Positions 1 through 7,021 of a DNA stretch of 11,656 nt are shown here, in pieces. Under the pieces are notes generated by a model. The model saw only the letters and a list, made by a program, of their open reading frames with translations. It ran no database searches and was not told the origin of the DNA. This DNA comes from Conexibacteraceae bacterium (GTDB lineage Bacteria > Actinomycetota > Thermoleophilia > Solirubrobacterales > Solirubrobacteraceae): positions 1 through 11,656 of the forward strand of contig WQWK01000041.1 of assembly GCA_009785395.1 (NCBI GenBank), in the 5' to 3' direction. Position 1 is the first letter of the stretch. Every line of letters begins with the position of its first letter. The translations under genes were made by a program, and so were the position numbers.

Positions 1-19
1 CGATGAGGCGGCTGGGCCG

Positions 20-991
20 ATGAGGCGAGCGGCGATCGGCTGCGGCGGCCCCGAGGTCACGGCCCTGGGGTTCGGCGGAGCCGCGATCGGCAACCTCTAC
101 GCGGCGCTCGACGACGAGACGGCAGAGGCGGTGCTCGAGGCTGCCTGGGCGGGCGGTATCCGTTACTTCGACACCGCTCCGCACTACGGCCTCGGGCTGT
201 CCGAGCGGCGCATCGGGAACGCCCTCAGAACCCGACCGCGTGACGAGTATGTGATCTCGACCAAGGTCGGCCGCCTGCTCGTGCCCAACGCGCGCCCGAC
301 GGGGTCCGACCTTGAGCACGGCGGGTTCGACGTGCCCGACGACTGGACACGTGAGCGTGACTACAGCCGTGACGGGATCCTGCGCAGCGTCGAGGCGAGC
401 CTCGGCCGGCTCGGGCTCGACAGGCTGGACATCGTGTTCGTGCATGACCCTGAGGAGCACATGGGGCAGGCCCTGGGCGAGGCCGTCCCGGCGCTGATCG
501 AGCTGCGTGAACAGGGCGCCGTCGGCGCGGTCGGCGCCGGCATGAACCTCGTCGCGCCGCTGCGCCGGTTCGTCGCCGAGACCGACATCGACGTCGTGCT
601 CGTCGCCGGACGCTGGACGCTGATCGATCGCTCGGCCGGCCCGCTGCTCGAGGAGTGCCTGCACGCGAACGTCGCCGTGATCGCGGCCGGTGTGTTCAAC
701 TCCGGGTTGCTGGCGCATGCGGCGCCCTCGTCCAGCGCCACGTTCGACTACGGGCCGGTGCCCGATGATGCGCTGCAGGTGGCGGTCGCGGCCGCCCGCG
801 CCTGCGCTGATCACGGCACCACGCTTCCCACTGCCGCGCTGCAGTTCCCGCTGCGCCACGCGGCTGTCAGCTCCGTGCTGGTGGGCATGCGGACACCAGC
901 CGAGTGCCGGCAGGACCTGGTGGCCGTCGCCACCGACATCGACGAGCGGCTGTGGAGCGATCTTCCCGAGCCGATCAGCGATCGGAGTTGA
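20..991 (+). CDS. Aldo/keto reductase, L-fucose / D-threo-aldose 1-dehydrogenase type
   Basis: This is a 323-residue NAD(P)-dependent oxidoreductase with a TIM-barrel fold, expected in the cytoplasm. The AKR catalytic tetrad is visible: D51 and Y56 in YFDTAPHYG, K82 in STKVGR, and H142 in FVHDPEEH. The stretch YSRDGILRSVEASLGRLGLD and the later GAGMN, AGRWTLID, GVFNSGLL and LQFPLRHAAVSSVLVG blocks are characteristic of the subgroup holding L-fucose dehydrogenase, D-threo-aldose 1-dehydrogenase and pyridoxal 4-dehydrogenase. Those enzymes oxidise the anomeric carbon of a sugar to a lactone, or oxidise pyridoxal. Length is normal and the gene is intact. The ATG at 20 overlaps a TGA at 21-23 in another frame, so an upstream gene may end there and be co-transcribed. 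The substrate cannot be fixed from sequence; a sugar is favoured because a secreted glycan-active protein follows. Confidence 0.9.
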   Translation: MRRAAIGCGGPEVTALGFGGAAIGNLYAALDDETAEAVLEAAWAGGIRYFDTAPHYGLGLSERRIGNALRTRPRDEYVISTKVGRLLVPNARPTGSDLEHGGFDVPDDWTRERDYSRDGILRSVEASLGRLGLDRLDIVFVHDPEEHMGQALGEAVPALIELREQGAVGAVGAGMNLVAPLRRFVAETDIDVVLVAGRWTLIDRSAGPLLEECLHANVAVIAAGVFNSGLLAHAAPSSSATFDYGPVPDDALQVAVAAARACADHGTTLPTAALQFPLRHAAVSSVLVGMRTPAECRQDLVAVATDIDERLWSDLPEPISDRS

Positions 992-1027
992 CAGCGGGCA
1001 GCGCATCTGATTGGCTTGCGCTACTCA

Positions 1028-1044
1028 GACATCGGACCAATGTG
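1028..1044. promoter_or_regulatory. Distal operator-like imperfect palindrome
   Basis: The sequence GACATCGGACCAATGTG has outer arms ACAT and ATGT. It matches the perfect palindrome at 1088-1104 at 13 of 17 positions, with starts exactly 60 bp apart. It lies in the gap between the aldo/keto reductase and the beta-helix gene. A repeated palindrome in such a place suggests a paired site for a dimeric regulator; the regulator's family is not evident. Confidence 0.45.
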
Positions 1045-1087
1045 AACACCAGCCCGCATTTCCAGCGAGATCGCAGGCAAACAGGGT

Positions 1088-1104
1088 GACATTGCTCCAA
1101 TGTC
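1088..1104. promoter_or_regulatory. Proximal operator-like perfect palindrome
   Basis: The arms GACATTG (1088-1094) and CAATGTC (1098-1104) are perfect reverse complements around CTC. The centre lies 36 bp before the GTG start of the beta-helix gene, where a bound repressor could block transcription. It is the better copy of a site also found at 1028-1044. It could alternatively act as an RNA hairpin in the leader. Confidence 0.5.
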
Positions 1105-1117
1105 TCGTGGTACGAGA
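1103..1117. promoter_or_regulatory. Small palindrome just upstream of the ribosome binding site
   Basis: The arms TCTCGT (1103-1108) and ACGAGA (1112-1117) are perfect reverse complements around GGT. The element shares its first two bases with the end of the palindrome at 1088-1104 and touches the purine-rich Shine-Dalgarno region AGAGAGGAAGAG (1117-1128). In RNA it would form a 6-bp, 3-nt-loop hairpin next to the ribosome binding site. Function is unproven. Confidence 0.3.
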
Positions 1118-1131
1118 GAGAGGAAGAGATC

Positions 1132-4100
1132 GTGCAGCGAGTTCGTCGGTCGTCTGTGGTCGCATTCGTATTCGTGGTCATGCTCGTGTGGTCCTCAGCG
1201 ACCGCGGCAGCGGGCAACGCGGCGACGCTGTACGCATCGCCGAGCGGGGAGGGGTCGGCGTGTTCTCATTCCCGACCTTGCTCGCTGACGTCCGCGCAGC
1301 AGACTGTGCGCGCGCTCGACCCCGCCCGCGGCGGAAACGTCAAGGTTGAGCTGGCGGGCGGCACCTACGACCTCGCTGCGCCGTTGAGGTTCACAGCGGC
1401 GGACTCGGGCTCTCCGAAGCATCCGGTCGTGTGGAAGGCCGCCCCCGGGGCGCACCCCGTACTGTCGGGTGCCGCCCGCGTCACCGATTGGTCGCGCACG
1501 GCCGACCCCTACGGCGTGTGGCAGGCGTCCGTCCCAGCCGGCAGCGCAACCCGGCAGCTCTACGTGAACGGCGTCGAGGCGCCCGTCGCACAGGCGACCC
1601 CGACGCAGCTCGGCTTCACCGGCAACTGGTCGGGCTCCTCCACCGGCTACGACATCTCATCCGACGCGACGGCTGTCAGGTTCTTCGGCTCGCTGACGCC
1701 GGCGCAGCTCAGCCAGGTCGAGTTCTCCTATCCCGGCGGCAACGGCGCCTGGACGCAGTCGGAGTGCCGTGTTGCGAGCTACTCGAACGGTCAGATCACG
1801 ATGGACGAACCGTGCTGGCAGAACGTCACCAACCGGCTCGCGTTCGCGGACGGGAGCGGCGGGCTGCCGAGCATGGGCACCAGCACGATGCCTACGGCGA
1901 TCGAGAACGCGCGCGCGCTGCTTCATCCCGGCCAGTGGTTCCTGGACACATCCTCGGACACGCTGTACTTCGACGGTCCGCAGTCGATGGCTGGCATTGA
2001 TGTCGAGCTGCCCCGTCTGGAGTCTCTGCTCGTCGGGGCGGGGTCGCTCGCCGATCCGATCCACAACCTGAGGTTCTCAGGGCTGCAGTTCTCGTACGCG
2101 ACGTGGAACGAGCCGTCATCGCCCGCGGGGTTCGCCGATGTGCAGAGCAACCTGACGATGACGCTGCCGGGCGGCAACCAGGGCATGTGCACGTTCAGCA
2201 CCCCGGCCGGCACCTGCCCGTGGGGCGCGCTGACGCAACCGGCCGTCAACGTCGGCTTCTCGGGCTCGAACAACGTCACCTTCTCCGGCGACCGCTTCGT
2301 CGACCTCGGCGGCGCCGGGCTCGGATTCGAGTACGGCGATCATCACGACACCGTGACCCGCAGCCTGTTCGATCACATCGCGTCGACCGCGGTTCTGCTC
2401 GGATGCACCTACGACCCGACGCCGACCATCGCCGCAGACGCCCAGGGGATCATCCAGCACTGCAGCCTCGATCCCACCGTCGCCGCCAACGACGCGATCG
2501 GGACCAACGAGATCTTGCAGCACACGACCGTGTCCGACAACGTGATCGAACACATCGGCAGCGACTACACATCCGCCTCAGCGGTCACGTTGCTGTTCTC
2601 GCAGCACACGCGGATCATCCACAACGACATCTTCGACGTCCCCTACACCGGGATCACCGCCGGTGTCATCCAGGGACACGTCGACGATCAGACGCACTCC
2701 CAGAATTCCGTCAACGTCAACGGCTGGAACACGATTGGGTACAACCTGATCCACGACTACATGCAGGTGCGCGACGACGGCGGCGCGATGTACATCGAGG
2801 GCCACCAGGCCCAGTACGTCTACAACTCCGACGGCACCGTCAACGAGCAGGCGACCCTGGCCCAGGGGATGCACGCGATCGGCAACGTCGCCTACAACAA
2901 GGTGGGCTTCTCACCCGCCATGTACGACGATGCCGGCTCGGAGTACATCAACTGGCAGAACAACGTCCTGTTCACGCTCAACGGCAATTCGGCCCAGGGC
3001 GGGTGTGACTCAACTGGGCCGTTCGGGCTCGAGGGCAACTACGCATCGGGCGGATACGAGTCCTACTTCTGCCTGCCGGCGGGCGTGACGATCCAGACGT
3101 TCGCATCCAACAACCAGACGATCCCGGACTCGCCGGGCCCCAACGACCTCCCGGCCTCCGCGATCGACGGCGCCGGGCCGCCGGCCGGTGTCGCGAGGAG
3201 ATTCCTCGGACTCCCGACCGACTACTACGCGTCGCCCGAGTCGGCGCCGACGGCGACGATCCCGAATGCGGTGCTGCTCGCAGGCGACGGGCTCTCCCGT
3301 GCCTCGGCGATCGACTTCTCCGGGCAGCCAGCCAGCGCGGTGCATGCGCTGTCACCGGGGTTTGTGATCGCGACGGTGCCCGCCGGCGCCAACAGCAGCG
3401 CGCTGACCGTCGGCAATCCGCCGGCGGCGCCGACGATCGCCACGCCGACCTCCGGCGCGGTCAACCTCCCGGGCCAGAGCGTGAAGGTGGGCGGCGCAGC
3501 GCCGGCCGGCACGACCGTCACCGTGACCGTCGATAAGCAGCCGCTGAGCGGTTGCAGCGCGGCAGTGACCGGCGGCAGCTGGTCGTGCACGCTCGGTCCT
3601 GTCGCGGCCGGCGAGCACTCGCTGATCGCCACCGCCCAGGACGCGGCTGGTGAGACCGCGAACTCGGCGCCGACATGGATCGGTGTCGGCGGGGCGCCGC
3701 CCGCGAGTGAGTTCCTCAACGACACCGATCCGAGCTTCCTGTACGGCCCCAGCTGGGCGTACTACTCGAACCGCGGGTACGGGGACTTCGGCGACGATGT
3801 CCATGCGACCACAGTCAACGGCGACCCGATGACCTTCACGTTCATCGGCACCGGGGTCCAGCTCTACGGCGAGCTCAACTCAGACCAGGGCGACGTCGAG
3901 TTCTCCCTCGACGGCGGTCCTCAGCAGGTGCTCGACACGAGCGGGACAGGCTCACGCCAGGTCCAGCAGGTGATCTTCTCCGCCACCGGCTTGGCGGCCG
4001 GCCAGCATACGGTCACGATGACGAAGCTGTCCGGCCAGTACGCGACCTTCGACGGGGCCGAGGTCGAGTACTCGCCGAGCGCCTCGTCCACGGGCGGGAC

Positions 4101-4779
4101 CCCGCCGCCGGCGCCGGTGATCACCTCACCGAGCCCGGGCGCCGTGAACGTTCGCGGTTACGGTCTGGTCGTCAGCGGCACCGGCCCGGCGGGAACGACC
4201 GTCACGGTCGACGTCGACGGTCAGCCGTTCAGCGGCTGCAGCGCCGTGGTTTCAGGCGGCACCTGGGCGTGCACGCTCGACCCGCAGCTCGCGGCCGGCA
4301 GCGCGACGCTCACGGCGACCGCGACCGATGCCCTCGGCGATACGTCCGTGAGCTCGGGGATTACGGCGATCTATGTCGACGGGGTGCCGCCCGCGAGCCT
4401 GCGTCTCAACGACACCGATCCGAGCTTCCTCTATGACGCCGACTGGGGCTACTCGTGCTGCCGCGGCGACAATGACTACGGAGACGACGTCCACTACGCG
4501 GTGACGAACGGAGCGACGCTGACCTACACGTTCATCGGCACCGGGATCAAGGTCTACGGCGAGATCAGCTCGGACCAGGGTGATGTCGGGTTCTCGGTCG
4601 ACGGTGGCACTCAGCAGGTGGTCGACACCAGCACCACGGGGGCACGCCAGTCCGATCAGGTGATCTTCGCCCAGAGCGGGCTGTCGCCCGGGCAGCACAC
4701 GATCACGATCACGAAGCTGTCCGGCACCTACACCACGTTCGACGGTGTCGAGATCGACTACGCGCCGCCGGGAGGCTGA
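1132..4779 (+). CDS. Secreted right-handed beta-helix protein (GH141-like) with duplicated Ig-like/jelly-roll tail
   Basis: The 1215-residue product starts at GTG 1132, chosen because a purine-rich ribosome binding site (AGAGAGGAAGAG) sits just upstream and a good signal peptide follows (basic MQRVRR, hydrophobic core, then SSATAAAG; cleavage near residue 27). Residues about 30-750 form a parallel beta-helix. They open with LYASPSGEGSAC, GGTYDLAAPLRF and PVLSGAARVTDW, the usual beginning of GH141-like and related PbH1 proteins. DDGGAMY (residues 548-554) and MYDDAGS (597-603) place two acidic pairs about 50 residues apart. Similar acidic motifs carry the catalytic aspartates in GH141-type enzymes, but this assignment rests on resemblance only. 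The tail has an Ig-like domain (about 762-857), a ligand-binding jelly-roll (858-982), then a second Ig-like domain (993-1085) and jelly-roll (1087-1213). There is no LPXTG or membrane anchor, so release from the cell is likely. Substrate unknown; fucosylated or pectic glycans are candidates. Confidence 0.85.
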   Translation: MQRVRRSSVVAFVFVVMLVWSSATAAAGNAATLYASPSGEGSACSHSRPCSLTSAQQTVRALDPARGGNVKVELAGGTYDLAAPLRFTAADSGSPKHPVVWKAAPGAHPVLSGAARVTDWSRTADPYGVWQASVPAGSATRQLYVNGVEAPVAQATPTQLGFTGNWSGSSTGYDISSDATAVRFFGSLTPAQLSQVEFSYPGGNGAWTQSECRVASYSNGQITMDEPCWQNVTNRLAFADGSGGLPSMGTSTMPTAIENARALLHPGQWFLDTSSDTLYFDGPQSMAGIDVELPRLESLLVGAGSLADPIHNLRFSGLQFSYATWNEPSSPAGFADVQSNLTMTLPGGNQGMCTFSTPAGTCPWGALTQPAVNVGFSGSNNVTFSGDRFVDLGGAGLGFEYGDHHDTVTRSLFDHIASTAVLLGCTYDPTPTIAADAQGIIQHCSLDPTVAANDAIGTNEILQHTTVSDNVIEHIGSDYTSASAVTLLFSQHTRIIHNDIFDVPYTGITAGVIQGHVDDQTHSQNSVNVNGWNTIGYNLIHDYMQVRDDGGAMYIEGHQAQYVYNSDGTVNEQATLAQGMHAIGNVAYNKVGFSPAMYDDAGSEYINWQNNVLFTLNGNSAQGGCDSTGPFGLEGNYASGGYESYFCLPAGVTIQTFASNNQTIPDSPGPNDLPASAIDGAGPPAGVARRFLGLPTDYYASPESAPTATIPNAVLLAGDGLSRASAIDFSGQPASAVHALSPGFVIATVPAGANSSALTVGNPPAAPTIATPTSGAVNLPGQSVKVGGAAPAGTTVTVTVDKQPLSGCSAAVTGGSWSCTLGPVAAGEHSLIATAQDAAGETANSAPTWIGVGGAPPASEFLNDTDPSFLYGPSWAYYSNRGYGDFGDDVHATTVNGDPMTFTFIGTGVQLYGELNSDQGDVEFSLDGGPQQVLDTSGTGSRQVQQVIFSATGLAAGQHTVTMTKLSGQYATFDGAEVEYSPSASSTGGTPPPAPVITSPSPGAVNVRGYGLVVSGTGPAGTTVTVDVDGQPFSGCSAVVSGGTWACTLDPQLAAGSATLTATATDALGDTSVSSGITAIYVDGVPPASLRLNDTDPSFLYDADWGYSCCRGDNDYGDDVHYAVTNGATLTYTFIGTGIKVYGEISSDQGDVGFSVDGGTQQVVDTSTTGARQSDQVIFAQSGLSPGQHTITITKLSGTYTTFDGVEIDYAPPGG
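3418..4770 (+). repeat. Tandem duplication of a 690-bp Ig-like plus jelly-roll coding module
   Basis: Two in-frame copies lie within the beta-helix gene with a period of 690 bp (230 codons). The motif NDTDPSFLY marks the start of each jelly-roll, at 3718 and 4408, and 26 bases around it are identical (3715-3740 and 4405-4430). Other shared blocks are GAVN, PAGTTVTV, SGCSA, FIGTG, YGE, SDQGDV, QVIF, GQHT, TKLSG and TFDG. Each Ig-like unit has a C/C pair (GCSA and W-CTL) that could form a disulfide. The second jelly-roll reads SCCRGD where the first reads YSNRGY. The jelly-roll resembles accessory modules (motif NDTD, then GDYxNDVH, then FTGTGI) found in secreted actinobacterial and Paenibacillus glycosidases and thought to bind carbohydrate. 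Confidence 0.85.
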
Positions 4780-4809
4780 GCCTGGCGGGCACGTGCAGGG
4801 TGCTCGGTG

Positions 4810-4829
4810 GCCGGCCCGACAGGGCCGGC
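4810..4829. terminator. GC-rich hairpin between convergent genes
   Basis: The arms GCCGGCCC (4810-4817) and GGGCCGGC (4822-4829) are perfect reverse complements around a GACA loop. The hairpin lies 30 bp after the stop of the beta-helix gene and its right arm touches the stop codon of the opposing DUF5996 gene. There is no T-tract, as is common for terminators in high-GC actinobacteria, and it could serve both strands. Confidence 0.6.
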
Positions 4830-5788
4830 TAGCGGAGCGGCGGGGGATTCCCCTCGACGCTGGCGAGCAGCCCGGGTTCCCAGCTGCAGGTGTGGCAGGC
4901 GTGACGGAACGCTGCGCGCAGGAACTCGAGCGCGCCCGCGTGCGGGTCTGAGTGGGCGCGGACGGAGTCCTGGTCAAGGACGTACTCGCCGAGCGCATCG
5001 TTCCAACCGCCCTCGCTCTCCAGCAGCTGGCCCTGGCCGAAGCCGGGCGGGGCCGGATGCGCGTAGGCGTAGAAGGCTGCGCGCTCGTAGCGGGGATCGC
5101 CCGGCCACCAGCCGAGCGCGATCTCCTGCGAGTCCATCGCGTTGCGCATGATGAAGTCCGGCGAGGGCGGCTCGGCCGGCTCACCGGAGAAGAGGTTGAC
5201 GGCCAGATCGAAGGAGCCCCACCAGTAGTTCACGGGCGTGGCCCGGCCGCGGTAGGGCGCTCTGACCGCGGCGAGCGCCAGCGCCGCACGCGTGGCGCAG
5301 TCGAAGTACCTCTCGACCGCCGCGGTGTCATAGGTGCTGTGCTCCTCGTCCTGGTCGAGCGGGACCGTCCACCAGACCTCCTGTGGGGCCGGATCGATCT
5401 CGACATCGGCACCCAGGGACGACAGGCTCTCGAGCAGTTGCCTTGTCACGGCTCCGACCGACCGGTTGGGGCCGAGCGCAACCCTGGCGCGCCGCCCGTC
5501 GCTGCGCTCGGCGAACGCCTCGTGTCCGCGCAGATCGAGCCCCACCGAGACGGCGGCGGTGTGACCGGCAACCGGCAGCGGAAGCGTCTCGAAGCCGCGC
5601 GCGGTCAGCCGCAGCGCAGCGTGTTGAAGCTGGGGCTCGGGCGGAGCCAATGCGGCCGCGATCTTTCCGACCACCTGCGAGTGCGCGTGCAGCGTGTCGC
5701 AGGTCGGTTGCCAGTCGCTGTAGTTCAGCTGTGGCCACGCGTCGGTCACGGGCTCGGAGACTATCGGGAGCCGGTAGTTTGTGCGCAT
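4829..5788 (-). CDS. DUF5996 family protein
   Basis: This gene encodes 319 residues from the ATG at 5788. A TTG at 5815 would add 9 residues (MKGCCSVPV) but has no ribosome binding site and runs further into the opposing gene, so I reject it. The protein matches the DUF5996 pattern: W-P-x-L-x-Y-x-DW near the start, TLHAHSQVVGKIAAALAP, LRLTARGFETLPLP, RYFDCATRAA, then the strongly conserved P-V-N-Y-W-W-G-S-F-D-L-A-V-N-L-F-S-G, a GWWPGDPRYERAAFYAYAHPAPPGF block and a C-terminal DPHAGALEFLRAAFRHA helix. No signal peptide or membrane segment is seen, so it is cytoplasmic. The family has no known function that I can name. Its start overlaps the start of the divergent flavoprotein, which suggests shared promoter DNA but not necessarily a shared pathway. 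Confidence 0.88.
   Translation of the reverse strand: MRTNYRLPIVSEPVTDAWPQLNYSDWQPTCDTLHAHSQVVGKIAAALAPPEPQLQHAALRLTARGFETLPLPVAGHTAAVSVGLDLRGHEAFAERSDGRRARVALGPNRSVGAVTRQLLESLSSLGADVEIDPAPQEVWWTVPLDQDEEHSTYDTAAVERYFDCATRAALALAAVRAPYRGRATPVNYWWGSFDLAVNLFSGEPAEPPSPDFIMRNAMDSQEIALGWWPGDPRYERAAFYAYAHPAPPGFGQGQLLESEGGWNDALGEYVLDQDSVRAHSDPHAGALEFLRAAFRHACHTCSWEPGLLASVEGNPPPLR
5775..5780 (+). promoter_or_regulatory. Candidate -10 element for leaderless transcription of the flavoprotein gene
   Basis: TAGTTT fits the actinobacterial TANNNT -10 pattern and ends exactly 6 nt before the ATG at 5787, so transcription would begin at or next to the start codon. No good -35 hexamer is visible. A weak GGGAG at 5766-5770 could instead serve a GTG start at 5781. 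Confidence 0.4.
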
Positions 5789-6932
5789 GACCGGAACTGA
5801 GCAGCATCCCTTCAAGGTCGTGATCGTCGGCGCCGGAGTCGCGGGTCTGGAGGCGGCGCTCGCGCTCCGGGACCTCGCGGGAGACCGGCTGTCGCTGACG
5901 CTGCTGGACCCCGCGCACGAGTTCGTCTACCGGCCGCAGAGCGTGCGCGAGCCGTTTGCCGGGCCGCTGGCGCACCGCTACGCACTGGCGGAGATCGCCG
6001 CCGACATCGGCGCCGAGCTCAGGCCCGAGGCGTTCAAGTGGCTCGATCCGGAGAACCGTACGGTTCACACCGAGCACGACGGGGAGCTCCAATACGACGC
6101 GTTGCTGCTCGCGCTTGGCGCGAGGTTCCACGCCGGCTACGAGCACGCGCTGACGCTCGATGTCCGCCAGCTCGACAAGCAGCTGCAGGGACTCGTCCAG
6201 GACGTCGAGGGCGGCTACGCGCACAGCGTCGCGTTCATCGCGCCGGGGCGGATGTCCTGGCCGTTGCCGCTGTATGAGATCGCGCTGATGACCGCGCGCC
6301 GCGCCTGGGAGATGGATCAGCAGGTGACGGTCACGCTGATCACCCCCGAGGACGCCCCGCTGGCCGTGTTCGGTCCGGAGGTGAGCGCGGCTGTGTCGAA
6401 GCTGCTCGACGAGGCCGGAATCGTGACGATCACGGAAACCCGCTGCACGACGCCCGCCGCCAACGAGGTGGTGCTGCTCCCGGGCGAGCGCAAGCTCACG
6501 GTGGACCGCGTCGTGGCGATGCCCGAGCTCTTCGGCCCGTCGACGCCCGGCCTGCCCAAGGACGGCGAGCACGGTTTCATCACGATCGACCCGCATTGCC
6601 GTGTGCCCGGGGTCGAGGCCGTGTTTGCGGCCGGCGATGCGACCGACTTCTACGTGAAGTACGGTGGCCTGGCGGCGGCACAGGCCGATGTCGCGGCGGC
6701 ATCGATCGCCGCCCTCGCCGGGGCTCCGGTCGAGTTGCGGACATTCAACCCGGAGATTCACGGCATCCTGCTCGGCGGCCCGCGGCCGCTGTACATGTCC
6801 GCCTACATCGCCGGCGAGCACGGTTCCGCTTCCGCGGTCAGCGACGAGCCGACCTGGTCGCCCCCGGAGAAGATCGCCGCGCGGTACCTGTCTCCGTACC
6901 TCGAGTCTCGCGACCGCTCGGGCGTGAACTGA
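5787..6932 (+). CDS. FAD-dependent oxidoreductase, SQR/NDH-2-like
   Basis: The 381-residue flavoprotein belongs to the sulfide:quinone reductase / type II NADH dehydrogenase superfamily. The FAD-binding GxGxxG is at residues 15-20 (VVIVGAGVAGLEAA). LLLALGAR follows, and the second FAD motif VFAAGDATD has G283-D284 with YGGLAAAQADVAA after it. The middle segment IAPGRMSWPLPLYEIALMTA (about 151-170) and TPEDAPLAVFG are typical of SQR-like proteins. Only two cysteines are present, C220 and C271, and neither sits where SQR carries its redox pair, so sulfide oxidation is unlikely. The electron donor is unknown; NAD(P)H to a quinone or another acceptor is possible. There is no transmembrane segment, so it would be cytoplasmic or membrane-peripheral. 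Start ATG 5787 is preferred for its -10 spacing; GTG 5781 would add two residues. Confidence 0.85.
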   Translation: MTGTEQHPFKVVIVGAGVAGLEAALALRDLAGDRLSLTLLDPAHEFVYRPQSVREPFAGPLAHRYALAEIAADIGAELRPEAFKWLDPENRTVHTEHDGELQYDALLLALGARFHAGYEHALTLDVRQLDKQLQGLVQDVEGGYAHSVAFIAPGRMSWPLPLYEIALMTARRAWEMDQQVTVTLITPEDAPLAVFGPEVSAAVSKLLDEAGIVTITETRCTTPAANEVVLLPGERKLTVDRVVAMPELFGPSTPGLPKDGEHGFITIDPHCRVPGVEAVFAAGDATDFYVKYGGLAAAQADVAAASIAALAGAPVELRTFNPEIHGILLGGPRPLYMSAYIAGEHGSASAVSDEPTWSPPEKIAARYLSPYLESRDRSGVN

Positions 6933-6961
6933 GCGCCGGCCGGCACGACCCCACAAATTTT

Positions 6962-6989
6962 CATCCCACGCGTGTGCGCTGATGGGATG
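6962..6989. promoter_or_regulatory. Inverted repeat upstream of the formaldehyde-type operon
   Basis: The arms CATCCCA (6962-6968) and TGGGATG (6983-6989) are perfect reverse complements separated by 14 nt, so the half-site centres are 21 bp apart, two helical turns. The spacer contains a smaller palindrome, GCG-TGTG-CGC (6970-6979). The element is 32 bp before the GFA gene start and follows a short AT-rich run (ACAAATTTT, 6953-6961). It could be an operator for a dimeric regulator or a leader hairpin. Confidence 0.4.
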
Positions 6990-7021
6990 CTGGTGCTCCA
7001 ACCCCGAGGAGAGTGATTCGC

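Noticed and set aside
1..23. 3' end of an upstream gene terminating at TGA 21-23 or TGA 4-6
   Set aside because: Only a few codons are in the window, so neither its frame nor its existence can be supported.
2103..3008. 301-codon frame inside the beta-helix gene
   Set aside because: Arg/His-rich peptide in an alternative frame of a well-supported gene.
3715..4430. Mobile-element direct repeats
   Set aside because: The 26-base identities lie in frame inside homologous protein modules, so they reflect domain duplication and not insertion.
4952..5800. 282-codon plus-strand open frame opposite DUF5996
   Set aside because: The minus-strand frame carries the conserved DUF5996 blocks; this one has no recognisable motif.
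5787..6932. Sulfide:quinone oxidoreductase proper
   Set aside because: Too few cysteines, and none at the expected positions, so only an SQR-like label is used.
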